Source: Basidiobolus meristosporus CBS 931.73 (Eukaryota > Basidiobolomycota > Basidiobolomycetes > Basidiobolales > Basidiobolaceae). Taken from it: 51,727 nucleotides of DNA. The notes beneath the pieces were generated by a model that worked only from the letters and a program-made list of their open reading frames with translations, made no database searches and was not told where the DNA came from. Location of the stretch: the NCBI GenBank assembly GCA_002104905.1, contig MCFE01000627.1:1-51727 (forward strand), written 5' to 3'. This document shows positions 20,314-31,640 of the stretch, piece by piece; position 1 is the first letter of the stretch; the number at the start of each line of letters is the position of its first letter. The position numbers were made by a program, and so were the translations under genes.

Positions 20314-20682
20314 TGTTACAAGTCTTGGTACAAGAGTTGTAGAGGAACAGGGAGTTTAGCTAGTATTGTATTGACTAAAACTTGAACTGATCTCTATTGA
20401 GGTTCCAGCAGCTCCTTATATACATTTTGCTAGATCAATTGCTGACTAATTGTATTTCCTAATGTAGGCAGTGGCAGATGACTCATTTGATTGCATCATC
20501 ATCACCCAATATGATCATACTAAATGTATCTATTCCTGTCTGATAAGGATCTGCTGATTCATTTGCTGACTGATGCTACTGATTTGATAGATAATACTGA
20601 TATACTGATATACTAAACATATAGCAAATTGATTTGACTAAAAACTTATCTAACCTGAACATTCACGCAGCAGGTCATAATA
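20314..20682 (-). repeat. Gypsy-1 5' LTR
   Basis: Matches the 368-bp gypsy family LTR. It starts TGTTACAAGTCTTGG in plus reading and ends CATAATA instead of CATAACA. Reversed, it holds TATATAAGGAG followed by AATAGA in place of AATAAA. Confidence 0.9.
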
Positions 20683-20738
20683 TTTGTATCAACCCTATAG
20701 TTCAGGGCTGAATATTTGACTTTGTATTACATTGTTGG

Positions 20739-23245
20739 CGTTGTAGAGATTTGTAATTCCACCTAAATATTCACCTAACTTTGTCACCTAAATCATGACC
20801 TACAAATATTTGAGAATACTGACCAAATACCTTGTTGGGACTTTGAATATTTTCACCTAGATATAAGGTACCCAGAATGTGAAAGTTCTCATAGTTGCTC
20901 AAGTAGCCTCAAACTTTGCCCACATGTTCTTGTGACCTTTGTAAACCTATTCTACAGGTCTGTTATGCCAATACCATGTAAAATTATAAATACTACTTAG
21001 CATTCAATAGATCAATAAGTGGAAGCCATCTAATCAACTTGTCCTCCCAATCACTTCCAATATCTCCAAGACTCTTAAAACAGATTATGAGCTCAAAGCT
21101 GTCACCCTCTGCAATGTCTTTGACTACAGCTACTAGAATTTTTCCCTAAGCTGAAAGCTGGAGAGATCTAACTACCAAACGCAGAAGGTAAAGATGAAGA
21201 TGCACCTACAAGAAGGGGTTGCTTGGGATATGGTTATTAGAGAAGAATGCCCTCCTAAAAGTGTAGTAGAGGAAGCCTTGAAGTGCCAGAAGAAAGAGCA
21301 GAGTGCCATTAGCTATACTTGCTTTAATGTCAGAGATAAGTTGCCAATTCCATGCTCAAGAGCAACAACAGCAAAAAATATCTGGAAGGTATTGGCAGAC
21401 ACCTACTAGCTGTGTTCAGCTTCTAATAAAATATATCTGAGCCAGATATTCCTTACCACAGAGATGCTGCCAGAAGAAGAAATAAAGAATGTAATTCACA
21501 GAATCACCCTGCTGGCTGATGAGATGGAGTCTATGGGCAAACCAAATACTGGTGAGGATGTGATAGTTACCATTGGGTATAGCCTGAAATAGAAGCCCCA
21601 GGGTCTTGTATTAGCCCTGGAATCCTGAATAGAAGATTTGACCCCATATTTCAAATATGGAAGACTCTCAGATACAGAATTATGAAAATTAAGTATCAAC
21701 AAGTGGGAAGAAGAAAGCTCTTTGATAAGCAATGATAACCAACATCAGAGATACCCAATACCTTCCAAAGGTAATACCAACATGTTTTGCAACTACTACA
21801 AATGGAACAAACACTCATCAGACCTGTGCATCAAGATGTTAGATTGTCAGCAAAAAAACCTTGAGTATGGAAATGTTGCCACAACAGAAGATAGACTATT
21901 CATATCTGCACAAAATATAGCCACTAATATGGATCCTCAGATGGGGTATACTGATTATGGAACATCTCAACCCTTACACACCAGAAAGCTCTTTTTACCC
22001 AATATCAAGAAATTCCATTTGAGGGGGTATTCATGGGTGACTATATGGCACTTGAGGCAATGGGAGAAGGAACTATGCAAGTTCACCTTAGAAGTAGTGA
22101 AGGAAGCCATAAACTGACCTTTAAAGAAGTGCTGTATGTACTAGAAATAGCCCAGAGCCTACTGTTGTGCATCATCAAATCAAACTAGCCTATTTTACTC
22201 CGTTAGAAAATCTAGTACCCAACTGATTTCCCCAACCCAAACATAACTAAACCTAGTTATGGTTTATTTTATTACTTCCCTGAATCTATTCTTAGCTGTC
22301 ACACCTGATCAGTGTTCATGTGGTCATTATGTCCTCAACTGATCTGCTAAGCCTTTTCAAGTGATTAGTCATCTGAGACCTATCCAACCACTTAGCAGCT
22401 GCCAAGACATCAGCTGATTAATGATGCAATTTCTCAAACATCTTATGCACTTACAAACACCCCAACAGATTTCAATTAGTCCAGTCTCTTGGTACTTACT
22501 AATTCAATTAGAGCAGAAAACAATAATTAAAGTTTACTGAACCTTTTAATTTAGTGTGTGTCTCAACAAAGTTAGGATTGTGCCTCAGCAAGAGAAAGAG
22601 TTCAACAATTCTGTTTCAGCTTCTACCCAAGCCTAGCCTGCATAGCAAACCAACTCTGTTGCCTTCATAGCCTAACTCAGCTCTATACAAAACCAATGTT
22701 AGAACAAAACTTCTCTGCTACTATTTCTGTCACTTTAACAGCTCCGGGATTCTGCGCTTAGTTGTCACTTAGATTCAGTTAACTTATTCAAAAGCTTATT
22801 AGACTTTACTCTTGGATATAACACCTACTATCTGTAAGTAAGGCCACTGCAGAACAACTCAGTTTTGGCTTTGACAACTCTAGAAGCAGGATCACCATTC
22901 AAAATGGTGCCCATATTGCATTGGGTATAAGAGATCAGAATATGTACAAGTTGCCTTATATTCTATGATACTTAGAAGCCAATATAAGTAACTTAAATGA
23001 AGAAAAACAAATGCATGGGCAAATGAGATTGGGACACATCAATTTTGATTATATGCACAAAACAATCAAAGATCAGCAAATTTTTGAGTAAAAACCGCTC
23101 CCTCAGCTAATTTGAAGCACTGGGAAGTCTGCATACATGGGAAAAAGCCAGAGAAGCACTCAAGAGCACTGCATCAGTCAAAACTAAGAAAAAAGTATAT
23201 CTAATTTGCTGAGATTTGTGTGGATATATGCAAAACCCTATGAAA
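20739..23245 (+). mobile_element. Copia-C family remnant (5' LTR, gag, part of pol)
   Basis: A degraded 5' LTR at 20739-21082 (TATA-like ATTATAAATACTAC, AATAGA) is followed by a mutated primer site (GATTATGAGCTC) and gag. Gag is readable at 21194-21409 and again, after stops and frameshifts, near 21722-22117. A CCHC-like knuckle (CNYYKWNKHSSDLC, second Cys lost) lies near 21790. Protease sequence follows and is interrupted by a solo LTR at 22163-22823. After it the pre-integrase region runs to about 23245, where homology ends. No reverse transcriptase or 3' LTR is left. Confidence 0.75.
22163..22823 (+). mobile_element. 661-bp solo LTR, TSD CCTAC
   Basis: Starts TGTTGTGCATCATC, ends GGATATAACA, and is flanked by CCTAC at 22158-22162 and 22824-22828. 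Removing it restores the copia-C reading ('AACCTACTCTCTGTAGG' in the copy at 49069). No related internal region occurs in the window, although text near 36090-36180 resembles part of it. LTR status is inferred from TG..CA ends and the TSD. A 661-bp non-LTR insertion is less likely. Confidence 0.82.
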
Positions 23246-23834
23246 ATAACTTGGTCCTGCAGGGGGATCCCATCCTCATTAGCCTCCAGAATCCTGTTTG
23301 GAGACTATCATAATACCAGCAGCTTGGAATTAGTGACCTTCCTAACAATCTTATGATAGGATCATTACAGCATTTTTGCTGGTTTTACTGCTAATTAAAG
23401 TTATAAAACTTGATGGGGCTTAATTGGTGCTGTGGCAATAATTGCACGGCATTGTTGCAGTCTTGATGCACTCTACATCTATTTAAGTGGATCTGACTGG
23501 CCAGTACATTCAATTGCCTTATATGGTAAAAACCTCACAGTGTTTTGATGGCCTCATTGCAACTTTCTGATGGCATTACAATGGCAGTATGGTGGCCTAC
23601 AGCTAGTTCTATATAATTCTACTGTACCAATTTACCAAGTGGTAAATCCTTTTTCCACCTGCCATTGTGCAATTCATATATTTCCCTGTAGAGTGACCCT
23701 TCTTTGTTTGCATACCCACCACTACCTTGGGTAATCCACATAGAGTTTGAATAAGAAAACTATGGCCTCCTGCTCACTAACCTCAACAAATTCACACACC
23801 TGCTTCAATTCACATACTTCTGCTATCTCAACTC
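23246..23834. other. Unassigned sequence Z, left part (target of gypsy-2)
   Basis: No open frame. It begins near the palindromic CCTGCAGGGGGATCCC at about 23265. It contains recurring ATGGCA/TGGCC/TTGCAG words (23400-23600). It continues after gypsy-2 at 28772, so the two parts were one sequence before insertion. Confidence 0.4.
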
Positions 23835-24202
23835 TGTTATAAGTCTAGGTATAAGAGTTGTAGAGGAATAGGGAGTTTAGCTAGTATTGTATTCACTCAA
23901 ACTTGAACTGATTTTTATTGAGGTTCCAGCAGCTCCTTATATACATTTTGCCAGATCAATTGCTGACTAATTGTATTTCCTAATGTAGGTTGTGGCTGAT
24001 GACTCATTTGATTGCATCATCATCTCCCAATAAGATCCTACTTAATATATCTATTTCTGTCTGATAAGGATCTGCTGATTCATTTGCTGACTAATGCTAC
24101 TGATTTCATAGATAATACTGATATACTGATAACCTAAATATATACTAATTGATTTGACTAAAAACTGATCTAACTTAAACATTCAAGCGGCAGATCATAA
24201 CA
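23835..24202 (-). repeat. Gypsy-2 3' LTR
   Basis: 368 bp, with TGTTATAAGTC at one end and GATCATAACA at the other. Close to the solo LTR at 45102. Confidence 0.93.
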
Positions 24203-24212
24203 TTCTCCCCTA

Positions 24213-27200
24213 CTAAAGTTGAGAGGGTTCTCCTGAATCTTTTTTCTTGTGATACCAATATCTTGATGGTTCAGTATTATCAGCAAGTCTTGCAAGCTTG
24301 AGTCTGTCCCTATGCACTAAGTCTTCCCGGATATTGCCTTGTTTGTCCACCAGTTGGTAAGCTGCAAATGGACATTCTCTGATGATCTTAAATGGTCCTG
24401 TCCATTGTGGCTCAAACTTCTTCCGACTGTTGTTTCTTAGCAATACAAAGTTCCCAACTGTCAATGCTTCTGGTACTATAGTCTTATCAAATCTCTGCTT
24501 CATCTTTTCTGCGCTTTGAGATACTTTGGTCTGTGCCTCTTGACATCTTTGTTCCAGTTGCTGGTGTCTACTTGACTGACTGAGTTCATCTTCTAAGGTG
24601 TCTGTAAGCTTTGGTTGTGTGAGATCTCCTGGAATCCTTGGTTCACATCCATAAACTAAGTAAAATGGTGATTGCTGGGTGGTGTTGTGTACTCTGACTC
24701 TGCATGCAAAGAGTGCTTGGTCTATATACTCATCCCATCTACTGACAACTCCATTTGCATACTCGGTAAGCATTTTTCCAAATAATCCATTAAACCACTG
24801 AGTGACTCCATTAGTTCTGGGGTGATATGCCGAGGTTTTCAAGTGTCTGATCTGCTGCATTTCCAGGTAAGCCTCTAATGTCTTTGCCATAAAGTTTGCA
24901 CCTCTATTGGATAAGATCTCCACAGGGCATCCAAACTTCATCAGGATCTCATGGTAAATGAAACTTGCAACTTCTTGTTCACTGGCTATTGGTACAGCTT
25001 TAGCAACTGGCCATTTAGTGGCATGGTCAATAGCTACTAGGATCCAACGGTTGCATTTCCTGGTAGTTGGCAGTCTTCCAATAAAGTCAATTCCCCATCT
25101 CTCAAATGGTCTTACAGGCTCCAAAGGGAAGAGTTTGGCAATTCTTTGTGGCTGGCCTTGATTGATTTGGCAGTTTGGGCATGTTTCCACTAGCTTCTCA
25201 ATATCTTATTTCATTCTGGGCCACCATGCTCTGGCTTTCACAAGGCTATAGGTTCCTTCAATCGCAAGATGTCCATATCCATTGTGTAGCTTATGTATTA
25301 AATCCAGGCAAGCAACATAAGGACAATAGGCAATAGGGCTTCCATCAACAATTTGGTAGAGTGTTTCATCCTGTACAACAAATTTGCTGGCTTCATCACG
25401 GATTATCTTCTTGATATCTTCATCCACCTCATTAGGAATGGCTTGGTCCTCCAAGTACTTTGGTAATAGGCTAGGCCAATCTGATTCATGCACCAAGTTG
25501 AGTTGTGCAACTTGATCTAATCTTGATAAGGCATCAGCAACCGTGTTGTTTTTTCCAGGGCAGTAGACAATCTCCAGGTCAAATTGCTGAATGTATTCAC
25601 TCCATCTTGTCATTCTTCTAGAGAGTACCTTCTGAGTAAACATATACTTGAGGGAGGCATGATCAGTCTTCACAGTGCATTTGACTCCTTCAATATAGCA
25701 TCTCCATGTCTTCAAACAGTGTATTATAGCAAGCATCTCCTTCTCATGGACTGGATAGTTTTGTTCTGCTGAGTTCAGTTTCTTGGATTCAAAGGCAACA
25801 GGGTAGTCCTTTCCCTTGTGTTCTTGGCTCAGCACTCCACCAATTGCATAATCTGAAGCATCTGTGCGCAGAGTGAACTCTTTTCTGAAGTCTGGTATAC
25901 TTAGGCTTGGCAGCTTAGCAAGTTCATTCTTGAGCGTCTGGAAGGCAGTCTCACAAGCTATGTCCCACTTGTAGGTATTGTCTTTCTTGAGGATGTCAGT
26001 TAAAGGGGCTGCAATACTTGCTAATGACTTGACAAATCTCCGATAATAGGAAACCATTCCAAGGAAGGATCTGAGTTCTGATATGCTATGGGGCTGCTTC
26101 ATATTCTTGATAACTTCAACCTTCTTAGGGTCTAAGGTCACTCCTGTGCTAGTCACTATGTGTCCCAGGTATTCAACGTGTTCCTTGAAGAGTTCACACT
26201 TGGCTAGCTTGCCATATAGCTTGTTCTCTCTTAGTTTCTTCAAGACCTTTTCAATGTGCACTACGTGATCCTCTTCTGTCTTGCTGTATATCAATATGTC
26301 ATCCAGGTAGATTATCACAAACTTGTCTAAGTACTCCTGAAAGAGAGTCTGCATCCGCGTCATGAATGTTGCAGGGGCATTAGTGAGGCCAAAACTCATG
26401 ACTAAGTACTCGTAATGTCCATATCTGGTCCTAAATGCTGTCTTAGGAATATCTTCTGGTTTCACCCTAATTTGGTTGTATCCTGACATGAGGTCAATCT
26501 TACTGAAAATAGTGGCTCCATTAAGTTGGTCCAAAAGCTCATCAATCCAAGGTATGGGGTACTTATTCTTGACAGTAACTGAGTTCAGGGCTCTGTAGTC
26601 AATGTACATCCTAAGTGTTCCATCCTTCTTTTTCACAAAAAGCACTGGTGCTCCCCAGGGTGACTTGCTGGGCCTGATGTATCCTTGCTCCAATAGCTGA
26701 TCAATTTGTCTTTTCATTTCCTCCAATTCCAATGGACTCATTCTGTAAGGTGTCTTGCTCACTGGAGGGCTATCTCCTGTGTCAATGGCTTGATCCACGT
26801 CTCTGACTGGTTGTAGGCTTACAAGCTCATCTGGAAACACGTCTGAATATTTCTTCAAGAGAGTCTGGACCTGCTGGGGTGCTGGGGTAGAGGAATCCTC
26901 CTGTAATACCGCCATGAGGAACATCTGGGTACCTTTTCTAAGCGCTCTACAGAACTGGGTTTGCTAAGTTCACTTGTCTCACACACACTGGAATTGACCA
27001 AGTTGAAATCCTGCCTGGCAGGTAATAGCTCATAGGTCTTGTTGTCTTTTTGGATCTGAGTAGCATGGGTTCTCCAGTTGATTGATGGATTACAACAAAA
27101 TAGCCAGGTTTTCCCAAGTACAAGTTCAAACTTGCAGTTCCCAAATATATAAGCCTGTAGGTCTTCTTCATAGTCATTGATCTTCATTCTTACTGGCTGG

Positions 27201-28345
27201 GTAATACGGTTGATAATGTGGGAGTTCCCATCAGCTGTTGAGACTGAAGTTGATTTGGTAGGTTCTGAGTTGATCCCAGCTTTCAGAGCAAATTGCTCTG
27301 ACATGTATTCATGCGATGCTCCTGAGTCAATCATGATCTTGGCAGGTACTCCATTGATTACTCCATTCAAGTACAATAACTTCCCTGAGTTTGTAGTCAT
27401 TTGGGACAAGTACTCTTCTGTCATATGGAAGGTGAGTTCCAAGTCTTCTTCAAGCTCATCTTCCACATTACTGTGTTCATGGGACTCAATATGGTTGAAA
27501 GTTCTTGTTGGCTGGTGTCCATTTCTTCTCTGAGGGCAGTACTTTGCAATATGTCCCTGCTGGTGGCAATTGAAGCAAAGTCCTCTCTTCTTGCATTCTT
27601 CTGAGGAGGGATTCTTCTGCATAGCGTCTATTTCCATTGGTACTGCTTCTTATTGTCTTCTTTCATAATGATTATAGCCTTTCTGATTAGTCACTGTAGG
27701 CTTCCCAACTCCAAACATAGCTGAGTCATAGTCAATGGCAATCTTGATGGCTTCTTCAATAGTCTGAGGCCTTTGGTAATTGACTTCCTTGCGAGTTCTT
27801 TCTTTCAACCCATCAATAAAGTATTCAACTTGATCCAAGGGGTCCATTCTTTCAATTTGTCCAAGTATACATCTGTACTCATAGATGTATTCTTGCACCA
27901 TTCCTTTCTGTCTGAGTGTCTTTAACTTCCTTCTTAGTAGTGTCTGCTGGTGTGGAGGTTCAAAAGCATCCTGAATTTCCGACACAAACTCATCCCAGGT
28001 AGAGATTGTAGAGCATCCCATCATAGTAGCTGACCTGATCTTGTTGTGGTACCACTGTAAAGCTGCATCTGCCAGGTAAGAAGCTGCATAATGCAACTTG
28101 CTCTCTGGAGCAATTCCTTTAGCTTTAAAAGCTTCTTCAATCTGAAAGAGCCAAGTTCCCAGGTTTTCATTGACTCTGCCGTGGTACCGGTTGACCTTCA
28201 CACTAAAGTTGCTCTTGATAGGGCTTTGCTGGCTCTGAGCCATGGTGGTCATTCCTTGTTGCTGTTGGCTGAGGATCTGGAGTAACTGTTGCTGTTGGGC
28301 CAGGATTTGCTGCATGGCATTCTTCCATTCTTGATTGTCCAACAT
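24213..28345 (-). pseudogene. Gypsy-2 gag-pol polyprotein, three breaks and a damaged integrase
   Basis: A single-frame gag-pol design of about 1,370 codons. Gag starts at 28345, with a Gln-rich N-terminus and a retrotransposon-gag core, and its CCHC knuckle CFNCHQQGHIAKYC lies near 27560. The protease has MIDSGASHEYM near 27320. The reverse transcriptase has YLDDILIYS near 26300. RNase H has [10 protein letters not shown] near 25855. The integrase runs from an HHCC finger (about 25300-25165) into the DDE core and a GPF-type C-terminus (WTGPFKII). There is no chromodomain. Breaks are a TAA at 27650-27652, one missing base near 26958-26962, and a TAA at 25206-25208. In the integrase the second Asp reads Asn (24906-24908) and the Glu reads Gln (24798-24800), so two of three catalytic residues are lost. 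Confidence 0.92.
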
Positions 28346-28403
28346 CTTGAGGGTGGTTTCTTCTTTCTTCAGGAGGGAGGTTTCTGGTTATTGCTGCTAC
28401 CAA

Positions 28404-28771
28404 TGTTACAAGTCTTGGTATAAGAGTTGTAGAGGAATAGGGAGTTTAGCTAGTATTGTATTCACTAAAACTTGTACTGATCTTTATTGAGGTTCCAGCA
28501 GCTCCTTATATACATTTTGCCAGATCAATTGCTGACTAATTGTATTTCCTAATGTAGGCAGTGGCAGATGACTCATTTGATTGCATCATCATCTCCCAAT
28601 AAGATCCTACTTAATATATCTATTTCTGTCTGATAAGGATCTGCTGACTCATTTGCTGACTAATGCTACTGATTTCATAGATAATACTGATATACTGATA
28701 ACCTAAATATATACTAATTGATTTGACTAAAAACTGATCTAACTTAAACATTCAAGCGGCAGATCATAACA
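28404..28771 (-). repeat. Gypsy-2 5' LTR with TATA and poly(A) signal
   Basis: 368 bp. In minus reading, TATATAA (28512-28506) is followed 24 nt later by AATAAA (28488-28483). Transcription would run leftward into gag. Confidence 0.9.
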
Positions 28772-29290
28772 ACTCTACAGCTTTTTAGTGTGATATTGCA
28801 AATTTTCCATATATGCTGCAATGCTGGTAACACATACATCTTGCAAACCTATGCTTGATTGCTGCCACTTCTAGCAGGAATACCTCCTGAATATCTACAA
28901 AGAACTTTTTGGTATTTTGCAATTTATTCCTTCTACCTGCTGGACTCTAGTCCCTCCTATAGATGTGCTTTGCCTCTTGTTTGTGTGGTTTCTATATTAG
29001 ATTTTCTCCAAAACAATGGGTGAAAGACAGGGGCTGCTTTGCACAAAGATACAGAGCTATGTTTCACACTCTGTGGACAAGTATAGACTCACTTGGCCTC
29101 CTTGGCACATTATGGCATCATTTGGCACTCATGGCTCAATGTGGCACTATCCAACAGAACAAGTCTATTGAATGGTGTGGAAGTTGGCTTGTAGGCATGA
29201 AAAACCCAGCATACTTTGGTAGTGCTTTCCTAATAAAAGGTAGTTGCTTGTTGCACCCAACCCAACTTTGCATGACTTAACTGATTACCC
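28772..29290. other. Unassigned sequence Z, right part, with a GGCAC-word tract
   Basis: Continuation of 23246-23834 after the gypsy-2 TSD. A 105-codon frame (28963-29280, plus) has no recognisable domain. Between about 29097 and 29150 GGC-words recur every 8-12 bp (TTGGCACAT, ATGGCATCA, TTGGCACTC, ATGGCTCA, GTGGCACTAT), and the following 27 bp match 15930-15956. It could be a transposon subterminal region. Confidence 0.4.
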
Positions 29291-29479
29291 AAATATTGGG
29301 GCTTCTCAGCTTCTTAATTCAGTTGGCATGGGTGTCTCCATGTGCATATCTATCATTAATATTTTTGAACTCTAGATGGTAGCCCTCCATGTACCAACTC
29401 ATCTCATCCAGGATGGCCTTGAAGGTAGTATTCTTGATGAGATTGGTATAAGGTAGTAATTGCTACTTAACTTTCTTCC
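29291..29479. other. Short unassigned segment before X copy 3
   Basis: The minus strand holds protein-like text (ILDEMSWYMEGYHLEF) in a frame continuing from the X transposase-like remnant, but I cannot assign it. Confidence 0.3.
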
Positions 29480-29690
29480 TATCTGCCCACACAATACAGT
29501 AGTGACTGATGAAAGGTCAAATATGACTTGTGTGGCAAAACACAGGCCATGATCCTTGTAATATATGCTATGCTGCCTGAGTGCTTCAGTGCTGAGAGGC
29601 TTGCTACAATAGCCAGATAGTCATTTTTTGCTTCTCTTACAGAGTTGAATCAAAGTAGTCTTGTCCATGGGGCAAACAGTTTAATCTTCA
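29480..29690 (-). pseudogene. X gene 2, N-terminal finger fragment
   Basis: Minus-strand sequence encodes the finger region seen in copies 1 and 2 (KTTL, YCSKPLS, RQHSIYYKDHG), then runs into VTTVL-type sequence and a stop-ridden frame. Only the first 60-70 codons are recognisable. It shows that the Cys/His finger is the conserved N-terminal part of this gene. Confidence 0.45.
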
Positions 29691-29890
29691 CCAACATAAT
29701 GCTATTATTTCACTTTTTGGTCAATATACATGTGAACTTAAGATGGTCTGTTATTTGAGACATTGCACCTACATGAATGTAAGATTCAATTATGACCTAC
29801 CATAGTAAGCATTATAAGTAAAGTTGTGGCACCACATACACACGTAAATGTAACACTGTTTCCCCTTTGGTTTGACTCACTTCTTAATAT

Positions 29891-31640
29891 ATGCCACCAA
29901 AAAAAAAGCAAAGCTATCTGGCTTCCAACCAAGCCCCACCACTGATGGCAGCAGATGAATGTTTGGACAACAGCATGCCTTGACATTCAGTGCAACAAGC
30001 AGGGCTACATCCAAAAAAGGCAATGCTAATAGTGTGCCTACTGAAGGTAATAATACATACTTCTCAGGCTCTCAGTCAAATAGGCAATTGAGACCCTCTG
30101 CAGAGTTACAAGCTGACTGTTGTGCTCAGGCAGATGTGCATGTAGCAAGTGCAGTAGCCTCAGCTGAAGACCAGCAAGTAGCCTTCATAACATCACCACC
30201 ACCCATATTAGCAAGTATGTTATCAGCTCATAGCAAAGCATTAATGAAGCAATTACAAGCGGTGGCTGATAGGTCAGATTCAATGGCCCAGAGAAATCAG
30301 TAAATAGTCTAGATACAGGAAGAGCAGATAACTGGTGTAGAGCAATCAATATCCCAGGTAGAATAAGTAGCAATTTGCTGCAATGAAGGAACTCAAGTAG
30401 CTCAATGCCATAGCCAAGAATTGAGCCATTTCCCAATGTAACTGCTGAGGAACACTGCACAGTCTTTGAAGCGCAACAACAGTGCTCAAAGATAAAGCCC
30501 ATAAAGAATCTATCACAGCATGGGAGGGAGACAATAAGGTGCTCATACTAAAGCCTAAAAATCAACAGACATTGAAGATCTGTGAAGCTGTTGGGTGCAA
30601 TAATGAAGAGTGGGCTAATATTAAGAGGCTGTCAGTAGTCTAGCACACCATCACCTGAGGGCCAGCATACCATGGGACCATCAGGAACTCAAGGCCAAAC
30701 AGAATGTACTTGACTTGTGCCATAAGCAATATCCTGGATTCAAGTGGGCAAGCAGATTTTAAGTCAGCATTGGTATGCTAAGAAAGTATCTTAAGAATAG
30801 CAGAAACTATCAAAGGCAGAAGAACAAGGGTACCATGGCTAGAAACCAGCAGCTTCCTCAAGAGCTAGTTACACGCAGGGAAAAAGACTCCAAACAAGCA
30901 TCAAAGAGGTGTCAAGCAGCAGGGGATTGCCTATTGGGAACAAGCAGGCAGACACAGTTGCACCAGTCCAAATTTATCTAGGAAAAAGTTTAGTACCACT
31001 CAAGAAGCACTCAGTCAGAGTAGCAGTGAAAGACCTGGCAGTGATGAAGAAAAAGGTAAGGAAAAAAATGTCAACCCAAGCCTGGGACAGGGAGGCATGC
31101 AAAAGAAAGTGCAGTTCTTGCCAATTATTACTACAAGCCTTGATCAGACTAAATCCTGACATAGCAAAGAAGAAGTACCAACAAGAAATCAGCTGCTTAC
31201 ACCAGAGTTAGAAGCACAGCCAGTTGAGCTACACTCCAGCAAGGTAGATGAGTTTGCAGCACAAGGCAATTTGTAGACCACAGCTTCCACATCCTACATT
31301 GTTGACAGAGTGGAGATTCCACTGACAGACAAGGCTGCAATGTCAAGAACTCAAAAGACAATCATGATGCCTTCAGTGGAATTTTGGAACATTATTAGGC
31401 ACACCAAGAGGTTATAGCACTTCTTCCAAAGCAGTGCTCAAAAAAACGCAATTGAATATTGAATGAATTTATTGCAAAGACTGGCAGATGAGGTGTTAGA
31501 CCTTGCAATGCCAACTGAAGACCAGGACATGGGAGAACTAGGTAATGAAGAGTGGCATAATGCCATTGGGCTCCTGCCAAAGTTGGGGAACCAGAGCATT
31601 ACAGCAGAAATACTAATTGAGTGTTGATCTTCATGGAGTT
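29891..31640 (+). pseudogene. X gene 1, copy 3
   Basis: It begins MPPKKKAKLSG, with a lysine cluster like a nuclear localisation signal. An early TGA follows, then an Ala/Gln-rich stretch (29959-30303) with LQAVADRSDSMAQRN, which looks able to form a coiled coil and continues past a TAG as IQEEQITGVEQS. The W-containing segment (WDHQELKAKQ) and MLRKYLKNSRNYQR lie near 30680-30810. One Lys/Ser-rich module (30840-31080) comes next, and then the conserved C-terminal block (DRVEIPLT, SVEFWN, QRLADE) at about 31300-31530. Many stops. I know of no family match. The N-terminal basic cluster and its pairing with a transposase-like gene suggest a nuclear DNA-binding accessory role, which is inference. 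Confidence 0.5.

Larger units (their letters stand above)
15956..20682 (-). mobile_element. Gypsy-1: Ty3/gypsy element with truncated 3' LTR
   Basis: A minus-strand element with a full 5' LTR at 20314-20682 (its outer tip mutated to CATAATA) and only the inner 161 bp of the 3' LTR at 15956-16116. The missing LTR part is replaced by the GGCAC-motif sequence of the left neighbour. A purine-rich tract (AGTAGGGGAAAA in minus reading) abuts the 3' LTR. The order gag, protease, reverse transcriptase, RNase H, integrase is that of Ty3/gypsy. No TSD can be tested because one end is missing. Confidence 0.88.
23835..28771 (-). mobile_element. Gypsy-2: nearly complete Ty3/gypsy element, TSD ACTC
   Basis: Both LTRs are 368 bp (23835-24202 and 28404-28771). 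ACTC flanks the element at 23831-23834 and 28772-28775. I count about nine differences between the LTRs by eye, so it is not very recent. In minus reading the 5' LTR is followed by TTGGTAGCAGC, whose TGGTAGC could pair with a tRNA 3' end (GCTACCA), a tentative primer site one base from the LTR. A purine tract AGTAGGGGAGAA abuts the 3' LTR. It inserted into sequence Z. Confidence 0.93.

Noticed and set aside
23265-23285. Cloning-vector-like CCTGCAGGGGGATCC
   Set aside because: Two restriction-site-like hexamers side by side can occur by chance, and the flanking sequence is ordinary AT-rich genomic repeat.
27177-27533. 118-codon plus-strand frame in gypsy-2
   Set aside because: Antisense to the protease and knuckle region. 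Equivalent shadows occur in gypsy-1 and gypsy-D.
29786-29986. Minus-strand frame over the X spacer
   Set aside because: Not conserved in the spacers of copies 1 and 2, and it crosses the start of gene 1.
30185-30502. 105-codon minus-strand frame
   Set aside because: Antisense shadow of X gene 1 copy 3, and the same shadow appears at 6271-6525.
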